NCBI GenBank assembly: GCA_002500745.1
Contig: DLST01000014.1
Coordinates: 1 to 64,000 of the forward strand
From: Sphingobacterium sp. UBA7855
GTDB taxonomy: Bacteria > Bacteroidota > Bacteroidia > Sphingobacteriales > Sphingobacteriaceae
DNA: 64,000 nt
Direction: 5' to 3'
A program made the position numbers and the translations under genes. How positions within the stretch are numbered: the first letter of the stretch is position 1; each line of letters begins with the position of its first letter. Below the pieces are notes generated by a model. That model saw only the letters and a program-made list of their open reading frames with translations, had not been told where the DNA came from and made no database searches. Shown one piece after another: positions 52,639 through 61,434 of this stretch.

Positions 52639-52677
52639 AAAAAGCCTCCTAAAATACGATATTTTAGAAGGCTTTTT
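52639..52677. terminator. Terminator downstream of folE
   Basis: An 18-bp stem with one mismatch, AAAAAGCCTCCTAAAATA and its partner around a CGA loop, flanked by T on both strands. It can act on the minus-strand folE transcript. Confidence 0.85.
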
Positions 52678-52699
52678 TTAGTATTGCACTATAAAGAAT

Positions 52700-53329
52700 T
52701 TACGCAAGATCAGCTGTGATTAAGCGTAAAAATTCGGATCGCGTTACATCATTTTGAAAAGCTCCCGTAAATGCAGAAGTTGTTGTCACAGAATTTTGTT
52801 TCTGTACACCACGCATGGCCATACACATGTGTTTACATTCCATGACAACAGCTACGCCCAGCGCCCCCAAAGTTTCTTGGATACAGTCCCTGATCTCATT
52901 AGTGAGCCTCTCTTGAACTTGAAGGCGACGTGCAAAAATATCAACAACACGTGGTATTTTACTCAATCCAACAATATGTCCGTTAGGAATATAAGCAATG
53001 TGGGCCTTACCGAAGAAAGGCAACATGTGGTGTTCACAAAGAGAATAGACTTCAATATCTTTTACGACAACCATTTGACTATAGTCTTCTTCAAACATTG
53101 CTCCACGTAACACCTCTCCAGCATCAATATCATAGCCATGGGTCAAAAATTGCAACGCTTTCGCAACACGCTCTGGCGTCTTTACTAAACCTTCGCGTTT
53201 GGGATCTTCTCCAAGACATGCCAATATATCGGTATAATGAGAGGCGATTCGTTCTACCTTTTCAGTATTGTATTTGTCGATCTTAATATATCCATCCAAC
53301 TCTTCGTTGTCAAATGAGTGCTGACTCAT
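52700..53329 (-). CDS. folE: GTP cyclohydrolase I
   Basis: Converts GTP to dihydroneopterin triphosphate at the head of folate and pterin synthesis. 209 residues with all family marks: [33 protein letters not shown] (zinc Cys and His), [25 protein letters not shown] and [13 protein letters not shown] (second zinc Cys). The gene upstream on the same strand is a QueD/PTPS homologue acting on the same product. Confidence 0.96.
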   Translation of the reverse strand: MSQHSFDNEELDGYIKIDKYNTEKVERIASHYTDILACLGEDPKREGLVKTPERVAKALQFLTHGYDIDAGEVLRGAMFEEDYSQMVVVKDIEVYSLCEHHMLPFFGKAHIAYIPNGHIVGLSKIPRVVDIFARRLQVQERLTNEIRDCIQETLGALGVAVVMECKHMCMAMRGVQKQNSVTTTSAFTGAFQNDVTRSEFLRLITADLA

Positions 53330-53357
53330 AGTTTTTACTATTTAAATGTATTAAAGT

Positions 53358-53771
53358 TTAATCGCCAAAATATTCGACGTAATTATTTTCTGTTTCGTGC
53401 AAACGGACACTATGTAAAATTACTCCCTGCTCATCAAACAAGGGTTTTAGAATCTTAAATATTTCGATTGCGATATTTTCAGTTGAAGCCATCACACCCT
53501 GCATAAAATCAACATCTAAATTAAAATTACGGTGATCAACCTTATCGATTATGCTACCATTGATTATTTCCTTCATAATCTTTAGGTCAATCAAAAAACC
53601 AGTTTCTGGATTAATATTTCCTTTAACTGTGACATAAAGATCATAATTATGCCCATGCCAATTCGGATTGGCACAAAGGCCAAAGACCTGTTCATTCTGC
53701 TCCTCACTCCAGTCTTCACGATAGAGCTTGTGCGCAGCACAGAAACGTTCACGACGAGTTATAAATACCAT
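53358..53771 (-). CDS. queD: 6-carboxytetrahydropterin synthase / PTPS (QueD family)
   Basis: 137 residues from the ATG at 53771; a TTG extension is not needed. It acts on dihydroneopterin triphosphate to form 6-carboxytetrahydropterin for queuosine. Zinc histidines are H14 (CAAHKL) and H39, H41 (NWHGHNYDL). VDHRNFNLDV and the terminal LHETENNYVEYFG match the active-site set, and C11 and C31 are candidates for the catalytic cysteine. A FolE-QueD pair as here is a common pterin route. Confidence 0.9.
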   Translation of the reverse strand: MVFITRRERFCAAHKLYREDWSEEQNEQVFGLCANPNWHGHNYDLYVTVKGNINPETGFLIDLKIMKEIINGSIIDKVDHRNFNLDVDFMQGVMASTENIAIEIFKILKPLFDEQGVILHSVRLHETENNYVEYFGD

Positions 53772-53777
53772 AATATA

Positions 53778-53785
53778 CAAAGATA
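53778..53785 (-). promoter_or_regulatory. -7 box adjoining the queD start
   Basis: TATCTTTG on the minus strand ends 6 bases before the ATG at 53771. The mRNA would begin within a few bases of the start codon. Confidence 0.55.
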
Positions 53786-54327
53786 AGGCTTTAGGCGCAA
53801 TTTTAACATTTCAATTTGAGGAATGCCGTCAGAATATCGTAATATAATGAAGTGCCTCTGCCATTCTTTATCCAACAGCGATAGGAGTTCCGTAGTCCAA
53901 GTCTTAACCTGTTAGCCAACGAATGGATAAAAATTTGAAACCAAACATTTGCTTACGCTTTAGGAGAATAGCAGTATTCATACCATATTGGCTCTTTTAC
54001 GTAATTTTTCTTTAGATATGATTTAGCATTTAAATAGGTTTAGTTTAGATTCAACCTTTGTTATCCCTAATTAAAAGCTAAACTAAATAGCTATTGAAAC
54101 CATATTAATGTATAATAATTTAATAGCGACTCTTAACTTTTGAATGTCTAAAACAATGACGCTCCATTGAGCTTATCAGTAATCATATCGTTAGCTGACA
54201 CCAAATCATCCTTTGTATAAATAAAACTCAAATCTGTCAGTTGGACAAATAACAGGTACTATATTTTGTTATATAAAGACTTTTGCATGCAAGATAATTC
54301 GTAATTTTCCATCAAAAAAAGTTCGTC
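53786..54327. other. Intergenic region, one inverted repeat
   Basis: About 540 bases without a gene that I can support. TTTAGTTTAG (54039-54048) pairs with CTAAACTAAA (54078-54087) over a 29-base loop. The TTTAG content recalls the 664-761 element, but the sequences are not otherwise alike. Confidence 0.4.
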
Positions 54328-54969
54328 ATGCAAATATTAGTTGTTGCGGCTACATCATTTGAATTGCAGCCGTTTCTGGAAGTGGCATCAACATACGATC
54401 GATGCGATACCCTCATTACTGGTGTCGGCATGGTAGCCACAGCCTTTGCGCTAGGAAGAGTACTTCATGAAAAAAAATATGATCTTCTTATTAATATAGG
54501 AATAGGGGGATGTTTGGATCGGCATGTTGAAATAGGTTCGGTCATCCAAGTAGTTTCAGAATCATTTATTGAGCTTGGCGCAGAAGACGGGCATAACTTT
54601 ATTCCAATAGACCAATTGGGCTACGGAAAGTCCAGATTTTCCTCGTGCTTATTAGCCGACAAAGAGCTTCGCCTCCCATTTCTAAAGCAGGGGGAGGGCA
54701 TTACCGTAAACAAAGTACATGGTCGTACAGAAAGTATTGAAAAAATCCTAAAGCTCCATCCCAATAGTCTCGTAGAGAGTATGGAGGGAGCTGCTGTTTT
54801 CTTTGCTGCGGACAAAATGGCTGTTCCCGTTATAGAGATTCGTGGTATTTCGAATTACGTAGAAAAAAGAAACCGTGCCACGTGGAACATTCCGTTAGCT
54901 ATAATGAATAGTAATAAGGCACTTATAAAAACATTGGAATATCTGAGCAACTTATATTTAAAAATTTAA
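54328..54969 (+). CDS. mqnB: Futalosine hydrolase
   Basis: 213 residues of the nucleoside phosphorylase/hydrolase fold. LITGVGMVATAFALGRVLHEKKYDLLINIGIGG and SMEGAAVFFAADKMAVPVIEIRGISNYV are the signature segments; the glutamate in SMEGAAV contacts ribose. Splits futalosine (or aminofutalosine) in the alternative menaquinone pathway, which Bacteroidota use. The other mqn genes are not in the window. Confidence 0.87.
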   Translation: MQILVVAATSFELQPFLEVASTYDRCDTLITGVGMVATAFALGRVLHEKKYDLLINIGIGGCLDRHVEIGSVIQVVSESFIELGAEDGHNFIPIDQLGYGKSRFSSCLLADKELRLPFLKQGEGITVNKVHGRTESIEKILKLHPNSLVESMEGAAVFFAADKMAVPVIEIRGISNYVEKRNRATWNIPLAIMNSNKALIKTLEYLSNLYLKI

Positions 54970-55053
54970 TATGAAAGTCATTTACATATTAAAAAATGAC
55001 ATAAAACTATACAATTAGCGTGTTCAAATCTTCAAAATATCAATTTTAAATAG

Positions 55054-55061
55054 TAGATTTG
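55054..55061 (+). promoter_or_regulatory. -7 element before the pyruvate dehydrogenase beta gene
   Basis: TAGATTTG matches TAnnTTTG and lies 31 bases before the start ATG at 55093. No clear -33 element. Confidence 0.45.
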
Positions 55062-55092
55062 TAATCTAAAAATTGACACTATTTTACAACTG

Positions 55093-56079
55093 ATGAGAGA
55101 AATACAATTCAGAGAAGCACTTCGTGAAGCGATGAACGAAGAAATGCGTAAAGACGACAAAATATTTTTATTAGGAGAAGAAGTTGCTGAGTATAACGGA
55201 GCTTACAAAGTGAGTCAGGGTATGCTTGATGAATTCGGCGCAAAACGTATCATTGATACACCTATTGCTGAACTTGGTTTTGCGGGTATTGCTGTTGGAG
55301 CGGCAATGAATGGTTTAAAACCTATTGTGGAATTCATGACATTCAATTTTTCACTTGTTGCTATTGACCAAGTGATCAATGCAGCCGCAAAAATCCACTC
55401 AATGAGTGGCGGACAGTTCTCTATTCCAATGGTCTTTCGTGGTCCTACTGGAAATGCTGGCCAACTTGCAGCTCAACACTCTCAAAACTTCGAGAACTGG
55501 TTCGCAAATACGCCAGGTTTAAAAGTGGTGGTTCCTTCTAACCCATATGAGGCTAAAGGTCTATTAAAATCATCGATTATAGATCCAGATCCTGTCATCT
55601 TTATGGAATCTGAAGTGATGTACGGCGATAAAGGACAAGTTCCTGAAGAAGAATATTACTTGGAAATTGGAAAAGCAAACATTATCCAAGAAGGTACAGA
55701 TGTAACTGTTGTATCTTTTGGTAAAATGCTTCCTCGCGTTGTCATTCCTGCAGTGGAAGAATTGAAAAAAGAAGGCGTAAGCGTTGAATTAATCGATTTG
55801 CGTTCCGTACGTCCAATTGATTACCCAACAATCATCGCATCTGTTAAGAAAACGAATCGCTTAGTGATTGTAGAAGAAGCATGGCCATTGGCATCTATTT
55901 CTACAGATTTAGCATTCAATGTTCAGCGCAGTGCATTTGACTATCTAGATGCGCCTGTAATACGCGTAAATTGCGCCGATGTACCACTTCCTTATGCTCC
56001 AACGTTAATCGAAGCGGCTCTGCCTAGCGTCGAAAAAGTTGTAAAAGCTGTTAAAGAAGTATCTTATATCAAAAAGTAA
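55093..56079 (+). CDS. pdhB: Pyruvate dehydrogenase E1 component, beta subunit
   Basis: 328 residues, thiamine-diphosphate enzyme subunit of the pyruvate (or 2-oxoacid) dehydrogenase complex. FLLGEEVAEYNGAYKVSQGMLDEFGAKRIIDTPIAELGFAGIAVGAAMNGL is the typical beta N-terminus; HSQNFENWFANTPGLKVVVPSNPYEAKGLLKSSI and EEAWPLASISTDLA complete it. The alpha subunit gene is not adjacent, so E1 is split across loci. It stands alone with a terminator right behind it. Confidence 0.93.
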   Translation: MREIQFREALREAMNEEMRKDDKIFLLGEEVAEYNGAYKVSQGMLDEFGAKRIIDTPIAELGFAGIAVGAAMNGLKPIVEFMTFNFSLVAIDQVINAAAKIHSMSGGQFSIPMVFRGPTGNAGQLAAQHSQNFENWFANTPGLKVVVPSNPYEAKGLLKSSIIDPDPVIFMESEVMYGDKGQVPEEEYYLEIGKANIIQEGTDVTVVSFGKMLPRVVIPAVEELKKEGVSVELIDLRSVRPIDYPTIIASVKKTNRLVIVEEAWPLASISTDLAFNVQRSAFDYLDAPVIRVNCADVPLPYAPTLIEAALPSVEKVVKAVKEVSYIKK

Positions 56080-56101
56080 TTTTTATTATTTATAAAAATC
56101 T

Positions 56102-56134
56102 AAATCCCTTTTACCATGTAGAAGGGATTTTTTT
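56102..56134 (+). terminator. Terminator of pdhB
   Basis: A 9-bp stem, AAATCCCTT with AAGGGATTT, and a long T run right after it, 22 bases beyond the stop. Confidence 0.8.
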
Positions 56135-56185
56135 ATATATTTAAATTGCCCAATTATTACTGATAAAAACATAAAAATTATAGAT

Positions 56186-56941
56186 ATGAAAAAAATAAGA
56201 ATAACCTCATTGATAGCGGTATTTGCTTTCTTTGTTCTCTCGGCTTCCGCACAACAGAAATATACACTACGCGTAAATCCGGATGCAGGAAAGAAAATTT
56301 CACAAAACCTGAGTATGACTATGGACATCGACGCCGCTGGTCAAAAAATGACTACAGATCTCAATATGGGGTTTGATATAACCAATACAGCAACAAAAGA
56401 TAATTTATTCGCATTTGATTTAAAATACACAGGAATCAATATGAAAATGAATATGGCGGGAATGGACATGTCATATGACTCAAAAAATCCAGAAGCTAAT
56501 GATTTTTCTAAGCAGATGCATGCGACTTTAGGCAAGCTGCTAGAAAACAATATAACCTTCAATGTAAACCAAATTGGTAAGTCGTCGGATATCAAATTAC
56601 CTGAAGGAATCAATATGCCGTTTGACAAAAGTATGTTCGAAAATATCAGCACTGTATTACCTGAGCAACCTGTTACCATCGGAGATTCATGGACATCAAA
56701 AACAGAATCTGATGATTCAGGAATAATGGTAGAAAGCAAAATGACATTAATAGAGGCAAATGAGCTTGGTTACAAAGTAAATGTGGAAGGAAAGATGTTT
56801 GGTCCTGATGCAAACCAAGTTGGCAATCTCCAAGGTTTTTATGTTTTGGATAAAAAAACCTGTCTTACCAAGGCAACTGAAATGATAAGCGATGTAGACA
56901 TGCCGGAAGCCAAAATAAAGACCACATTAAAAAGTCAATAA
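56186..56941 (+). CDS. DUF6263-like exported protein
   Basis: 251 residues with a signal peptide (to about SASAQ). It is rich in Met, Asp and Asn, and built of beta strands (SMTMDIDAAGQKMTTDLNM, FAFDLKYTGINMKMNMAGMDM, VTIGDSWTSKTESDDSG). The sequence resembles the Bacteroidota DUF6263 family, of unknown function. Single gene, convergent with gcvH. Confidence 0.72.
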   Translation: MKKIRITSLIAVFAFFVLSASAQQKYTLRVNPDAGKKISQNLSMTMDIDAAGQKMTTDLNMGFDITNTATKDNLFAFDLKYTGINMKMNMAGMDMSYDSKNPEANDFSKQMHATLGKLLENNITFNVNQIGKSSDIKLPEGINMPFDKSMFENISTVLPEQPVTIGDSWTSKTESDDSGIMVESKMTLIEANELGYKVNVEGKMFGPDANQVGNLQGFYVLDKKTCLTKATEMISDVDMPEAKIKTTLKSQ

Positions 56942-56961
56942 ACCATCAATTAGAACAAAAA

Positions 56962-56983
56962 AAAGGGACTATTAGGTCCCTTT
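56962..56983 (-). terminator. Terminator of gcvH
   Basis: An 8-bp stem, AAAGGGAC with GTCCCTTT, and a 6-base loop. On the minus strand eight T follow directly, so it ends the gcvH transcript; on the plus strand it is weaker. Confidence 0.72.
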
Positions 56984-57005
56984 CTTCATATAGATAGTTT
57001 TAAAA

Positions 57006-57386
57006 CTACGCGTTAATCTCTTCTTTGTATTGTTCAGCGGTTAACAAAGCATCTACATCAGCAGCGTTGTTCAATTTAATACGAACAATCCAACCTTCTC
57101 CATAAGGATCAGAATTGACCAATTCAGGAGATGCATCAATAGCTTCATTAACAGATAAAATTGTAGCTGATACAGGCAAAAACAAATCAGAAACAGTTTT
57201 TACAGCTTCAATTGTTCCGAAAACTTCATTTGCGGCAATTTCATCACCTACAGTGTTAATGTCAACAAAAACGATGTCTCCCAATTCACGTTGAGCGAAA
57301 TCAGTAATCCCTACAACTGCTTCATCACCTTCAACACGAATCCATTCGTGATCTTTGGTGTATTTCAATTCTGCTGGAAAATTCAT
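57006..57386 (-). CDS. gcvH: Glycine cleavage system H protein
   Basis: 126 residues from the ATG at 57386, where the conserved N-terminus [17 protein letters not shown] begins. The lipoyl-lysine is in [17 protein letters not shown]. The terminal [14 protein letters not shown] segment (here [14 protein letters not shown]) is typical. Carries the aminomethyl group between the P, T and L proteins of glycine cleavage. Divergent from anmK, 100 bases away. Confidence 0.96.
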   Translation of the reverse strand: MNFPAELKYTKDHEWIRVEGDEAVVGITDFAQRELGDIVFVDINTVGDEIAANEVFGTIEAVKTVSDLFLPVSATILSVNEAIDASPELVNSDPYGEGWIVRIKLNNAADVDALLTAEQYKEEINA

Positions 57387-57486
57387 TGTATTTAATTTTT
57401 TGATTTTTAATGCCGTGAAGTTACAAAATATCTTCAATTGTCAAAAATGATATTCATCATAACATTTTTGTGCTTAATTTTAAGCT

Positions 57487-58683
57487 ATGAATCCTCAAAT
57501 CGAAAGACTTTACCAAATTTCACGAAAGAAAGCGCGACTCATTATTGGCCTGATGTCTGGCACTTCCCTGGATGGTCTTGATATCGCAGTATGCCGCATA
57601 GAAAATGCAGGTAAAACAACAAAAATACAGCTAGAGAATTTTGCTACAATGGAGTATGAGGATGATTTTAGAGCACGAGTCCGTGAAGTATTTGCAAAAC
57701 GAAATATCGACCAACAGTTATTTTCGGGACTCAATGCTTATATTGGAGTCACACATGCCAAATTAATCAATACAGCATTACGACAGTGGAATATACCAAG
57801 CAGCGAGATTGATTGTATAGCCAGCCATGGGCAAACCGTATACCATGCTCCCCAATCATTAACCAAAGACCGCAACTGGCCTAATAGTACCTTACAGATG
57901 GGCGATGGAGATCATATTGCCGTAAATACCGGCATCATAACCCTGTCTGACTTTAGACAGAAACATGTTGCTACGGGAGGGGAAGGGGCACCTTTGGCGG
58001 CGTATGGCGACTATCTACTTTTCTCGCATACAACAGAGAATCGATTCTTACTGAATATTGGCGGTATTTCTAATTTCACCTTTATCCCAAGCCATCAAAC
58101 AAAATTGAAAGCCTATGCAACAGATCTCGGTCCAGGCAACACAATGATGAACCAATACATGAAGGCTAATTTTAATCAGGAGATGGATAGAGATGCCTAT
58201 ATGGCCAAAAAGGGACAAGTAAATGATGCGCTATTGAATCAATTATTAACAGAAGAATTTCTAACACTGCCCTTTCCAAAAACCACCGGGCCAGAACTAT
58301 TTAATCTCGCTTATCTCGAAAAGGCGCAAGAGTGTTCGAAAACAACTCATATTCCACATGGAAACGTCATGGCAACCCTCAATCGCTTTGCGGCTCTTGC
58401 GATGGTCAACGGCATCCAAAAGCAGTCAGAAGGACTATCTGATGTGGCTGTATATATAAGTGGTGGTGGACTGCACAATCCATTGCTGTTTGATTACATC
58501 AAAAGGAGCTTACCTACCTGTAAAGTTGAAAGCTTTGCAACATTAGGTATCAATCCAGATGCAAAAGAGGCCGTCCTCTTTGCTTTGTTAGCAAATGAAA
58601 CTTTGGTAGGCAACAAATCCAATGTAGCGCAAATTAAAGATTCGCCCGCTGTCTGCATGGGCAAAATCAGCTTACCCGAATAA
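57487..58683 (+). CDS. anmK: Anhydro-N-acetylmuramic acid kinase
   Basis: 398 residues. The N-terminus LIIGLMSGTSLDGLDIAVCRI is the diagnostic ATP-binding signature of AnmK; SHGQTVYHAP, DFRQKHVATGGEGAPLAAYGD and VYISGGGLHNPLLF follow in family order. Converts recycled anhydroMurNAc from peptidoglycan turnover to MurNAc-6-phosphate. It fits with the amidase and glucosaminidases elsewhere in the window. Its stop abuts the convergent DUF2461 gene with no gap. Confidence 0.95.
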   Translation: MNPQIERLYQISRKKARLIIGLMSGTSLDGLDIAVCRIENAGKTTKIQLENFATMEYEDDFRARVREVFAKRNIDQQLFSGLNAYIGVTHAKLINTALRQWNIPSSEIDCIASHGQTVYHAPQSLTKDRNWPNSTLQMGDGDHIAVNTGIITLSDFRQKHVATGGEGAPLAAYGDYLLFSHTTENRFLLNIGGISNFTFIPSHQTKLKAYATDLGPGNTMMNQYMKANFNQEMDRDAYMAKKGQVNDALLNQLLTEEFLTLPFPKTTGPELFNLAYLEKAQECSKTTHIPHGNVMATLNRFAALAMVNGIQKQSEGLSDVAVYISGGGLHNPLLFDYIKRSLPTCKVESFATLGINPDAKEAVLFALLANETLVGNKSNVAQIKDSPAVCMGKISLPE

Positions 58684-59355
58684 TTAATCCGTATCGATGG
58701 CTTCTTGTAAAAACTCTTTGAAAGGAAGCATACTTTTATAGGAAGCCACGATATTATCTAACGCATTTTTTGCAGATAAATCCTTAATAGTTAAAGATCT
58801 TTCCAACACAAAACTTTTCAATTTGATAAAGTCAATGAAAGGATTATCCTCACTATAGCCCGCAGGGGCACGCTTCAGTAAATCTTCTTTGAAAAGTGCA
58901 ATATTACTACCTGTCAATACTGTTTTTAAAATTTCATCCAATTTATTTCCACTGTAATCAATTTCTTGTCTTATTGCCTCTAAATGTTGCTTTTCTGGAC
59001 GCCAGTAGCCACATGCTATAAATGAATTTTCTGCACCGATATGGATATAGTACTCTGGTCCTTGTAGCTTTCTTCCATCAACAGATATTCCTGCCCCAAA
59101 CCAACTTTTATAAGGTGTCTTATCATTTGAAAAGCGTGTATCACGGTAAATACGAAACAAACATTTACTTGCCTGTATGGAAGTATTGATTTTAGGGTCA
59201 AACTCACTTAAAGCCGCTATTAAATCCGTTAAAAAGCTTCTTACGTCAGCCAATGCAGCCTCATATTTAGCTCTGTTATCGGCAAACCATTCCCGGGAAT
59301 TATTGGCTTTCAATTCCGTTAAAAAATCAAATGTAGAATTTTGAATGTGACTCAT
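58684..59355 (-). CDS. DUF2461-family protein
   Basis: 223 residues, soluble. It has the features of DUF2461: FLTELKANNSREWFADNRAKYE near the N-terminus, CLFRIYRDTRFSNDKTPYKSWFGAGIS and GPEYYIHIGAENSFIACGYWRPE in the middle. The family has no assigned reaction. It is last in the CPBP-DUF2007-cdsA row, 7 bases after cdsA. Confidence 0.9.
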   Translation of the reverse strand: MSHIQNSTFDFLTELKANNSREWFADNRAKYEAALADVRSFLTDLIAALSEFDPKINTSIQASKCLFRIYRDTRFSNDKTPYKSWFGAGISVDGRKLQGPEYYIHIGAENSFIACGYWRPEKQHLEAIRQEIDYSGNKLDEILKTVLTGSNIALFKEDLLKRAPAGYSEDNPFIDFIKLKSFVLERSLTIKDLSAKNALDNIVASYKSMLPFKEFLQEAIDTD

Positions 59356-59362
59356 ATTACAA

Positions 59363-60163
59363 TCAATTGATTAAAAGTAAGAAAACATAGACCATAGGAG
59401 CCGCTAATAATAGCCCGTCAAATCTATCTAAAAAACCACCATGTCCGGGCAATATATTTCCAGAATCCTTTACGTGCAAACTACGCTTTAACATCGACTC
59501 AACTAAGTCACCCAAGGTTCCAACAATACTGATAATTGCCGCAATACTTATCCATTGCCAGAGCGGTAGATAACCAAAATACTTCTCCAGATTCACTGCA
59601 GCAACAATTGCCAAAATCAATCCACCGAAAAAACCTTCCCATGTCTTCTTTGGCGAGATCCGTTCGAATAGTTTACGTTTGCCGAAGCTTCGTCCAGCGA
59701 GATATGCCCCTGTATCGTTTATCCACAATAAGATCAAAAAACCTAAGGGCAACGCATAGTTAAAAGTTCCTTCCATAAATCCTAATTTGGAAAATAGGAA
59801 AAAAGGTAATGTAACATACGCTATTCCCAAAAAAGTATAGGCAATATCATTAAAAGGAAAAGTTCTCTTCTGAAAAAGTGAGATAATAAAAGTCGCACTT
59901 ATAAATGGAATAATCAGTGCTAAAAATTTTACCGCAAGCAGATTCATCGAGATTAAGGATCCCACAACAAACAGTACCAAGGCCATGACTATACCAATCA
60001 TCTTATTTGGTGCGCGTTCATCCGACGAAACGATCCCATAAAATTCATAAAGGCACCATGTACTGAGCAATGTAAAAAAGATGGAGTAAACGTATGCCCC
60101 GAAAAGAGTAGCTGCTATCATGACAGCTACAAAGATTACTCCTGTTATTGCTCTTGTTTTCAT
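59363..60163 (-). CDS. cdsA: Phosphatidate cytidylyltransferase
   Basis: 266 residues, eight transmembrane segments. The family signature is complete: SMLKRSLHVKDSGNILPGHGG followed by FLDRFDG, where Lys and Asp residues bind metal and CTP. Makes CDP-diacylglycerol, the precursor of membrane phospholipids. Its ATG overlaps the stop of the DUF2007 gene by four bases (ATGA). Confidence 0.95.
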   Translation of the reverse strand: MKTRAITGVIFVAVMIAATLFGAYVYSIFFTLLSTWCLYEFYGIVSSDERAPNKMIGIVMALVLFVVGSLISMNLLAVKFLALIIPFISATFIISLFQKRTFPFNDIAYTFLGIAYVTLPFFLFSKLGFMEGTFNYALPLGFLILLWINDTGAYLAGRSFGKRKLFERISPKKTWEGFFGGLILAIVAAVNLEKYFGYLPLWQWISIAAIISIVGTLGDLVESMLKRSLHVKDSGNILPGHGGFLDRFDGLLLAAPMVYVFLLLIN

Positions 60164-60375
60164 AAATTAATATCCCCTTCTGCTTCCTCAATTAATCGTT
60201 CAGCCATTTCGATAGATCCTTCGTTGACATAAAGTTCAATTTTTCCAAATAGATAAGAAGAATCTTGCTTATTCAAAACAACGGCAGGAATTCCATGCTC
60301 TTCCAACATTTGTTTGACTATCTCCGCCTGAATAGCATTTGTATATGTTTTAATTTTTTTCCAATCGTTCTCCAT
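60160..60375 (-). CDS. DUF2007-family small protein
   Basis: 71 residues from the ATG at 60375. It begins MENDWKKIKTYTNAIQAEIV and contains KQMLEEHGIPAVVLNKQDSSY, the pattern of DUF2007, a small alpha/beta domain suspected of signal transduction or metal/nucleotide binding. It overlaps the CPBP gene end by 26 bases and the cdsA start by four, so the three are coupled. Confidence 0.85.
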   Translation of the reverse strand: MENDWKKIKTYTNAIQAEIVKQMLEEHGIPAVVLNKQDSSYLFGKIELYVNEGSIEMAERLIEEAEGDINL

Positions 60376-61273
60376 TGTTTTCTTTTTGCGTTGTTCGATA
60401 AAATAAGAGTACAAAAATAAGAGTAAAAATGAAGGCTACAAGATATATCCACCAAGATTGTAACTCAAATGCATTGAGCTCATCATAGCTTTTTCCTAGC
60501 CTAGCATAATAGAATGACATCACTGTAGCTCCAGCATTATTCACAAAATGCCCAAAGATGGCTAGCAGAATATTTTTACTCCATAAATAAAGGTAGCCAA
60601 AAAATGCCCCTAATAGCATACGGGGGATAAAACCAAAAAATTGCAGATGTATTGCACTAAAAATAACCGCTACAATCCAGATAACAACATGGGGATTATG
60701 CAACCATCTCCCGACTATATTTTGTAAAACACCTCGAAATAACAGTTCCTCTCCGATGGCGGGAATCAATGCCAGTACAATGATGTTGAACAGAAAGCCA
60801 ACAATACCTGATTCCATGATAATACCGCGAACCAAATTTCCCGAATCCTTTTCACTTTGCTCCATCCAACGTTGCAACGATTGCATATTATCAGGCAATT
60901 GTAAGGATTCATTCCAGTGACCGATCAGACTCATAAGAGGCATAAAAGCGAGCATAGCAAATAAAACATAGGCAAACTGTGCCACCTTAGGTATATAGCT
61001 GGATTGGAAATATTTAATCCCATAGCCTTCATACATATTCATCAAATAGGCCGGAATTACAAAAGATCCGAGACTGCTCATTAGCAACAATAATCGCATC
61101 TCATTGGCAGAACCATTCATAATGACCTCAATAGAAATCACCTGTCCGGTCATCTTATAATAAAAGAACAGCAGGATAATATAGAAAACTTGTGATACAA
61201 ATGTAAAACCGATGACCATTAAGATCAAACGCAACAAAGATTGAAAGGGAGAAGTAGTTTGTTCGGGAAACAT
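60350..61273 (-). CDS. CPBP-family intramembrane metalloprotease, second copy
   Basis: About 307 residues from the ATG at 61273; an open frame runs further to a TTG at 61321 directly after an in-frame stop, and would add 16 residues, so the start is uncertain. Motifs: AIGEELLFRGVLQNIVGR (EExxxR), IFSAIHLQFFG and IFGHFVNNAGA. Seven or eight transmembrane segments. It leads the DUF2007-cdsA-DUF2461 set. Confidence 0.87.
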   Translation of the reverse strand: MFPEQTTSPFQSLLRLILMVIGFTFVSQVFYIILLFFYYKMTGQVISIEVIMNGSANEMRLLLLMSSLGSFVIPAYLMNMYEGYGIKYFQSSYIPKVAQFAYVLFAMLAFMPLMSLIGHWNESLQLPDNMQSLQRWMEQSEKDSGNLVRGIIMESGIVGFLFNIIVLALIPAIGEELLFRGVLQNIVGRWLHNPHVVIWIVAVIFSAIHLQFFGFIPRMLLGAFFGYLYLWSKNILLAIFGHFVNNAGATVMSFYYARLGKSYDELNAFELQSWWIYLVAFIFTLIFVLLFYRTTQKENNGERLEKN

Positions 61274-61391
61274 ATGTATTAAATATACGCTAAAGATAAC
61301 AATAAAAGCAGGTAAAGCCAATATTCAGCCTAATGCTGCTCCATTCAAAATCATCAAAAGTTGCTATTGTATATCATCCAATCGCATAAAA

Positions 61392-61419
61392 AAGGGCTTT
61401 GAAATTTATCAAAGCCCTT
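61392..61419 (-). terminator. Terminator of the second tricorn-like protease
   Basis: A perfect 11-bp stem, AAGGGCTTTGA with TCAAAGCCCTT, and a 6-base loop; seven T follow on the minus strand. Confidence 0.88.
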
Positions 61420-61434
61420 AATATTTACAGTATT

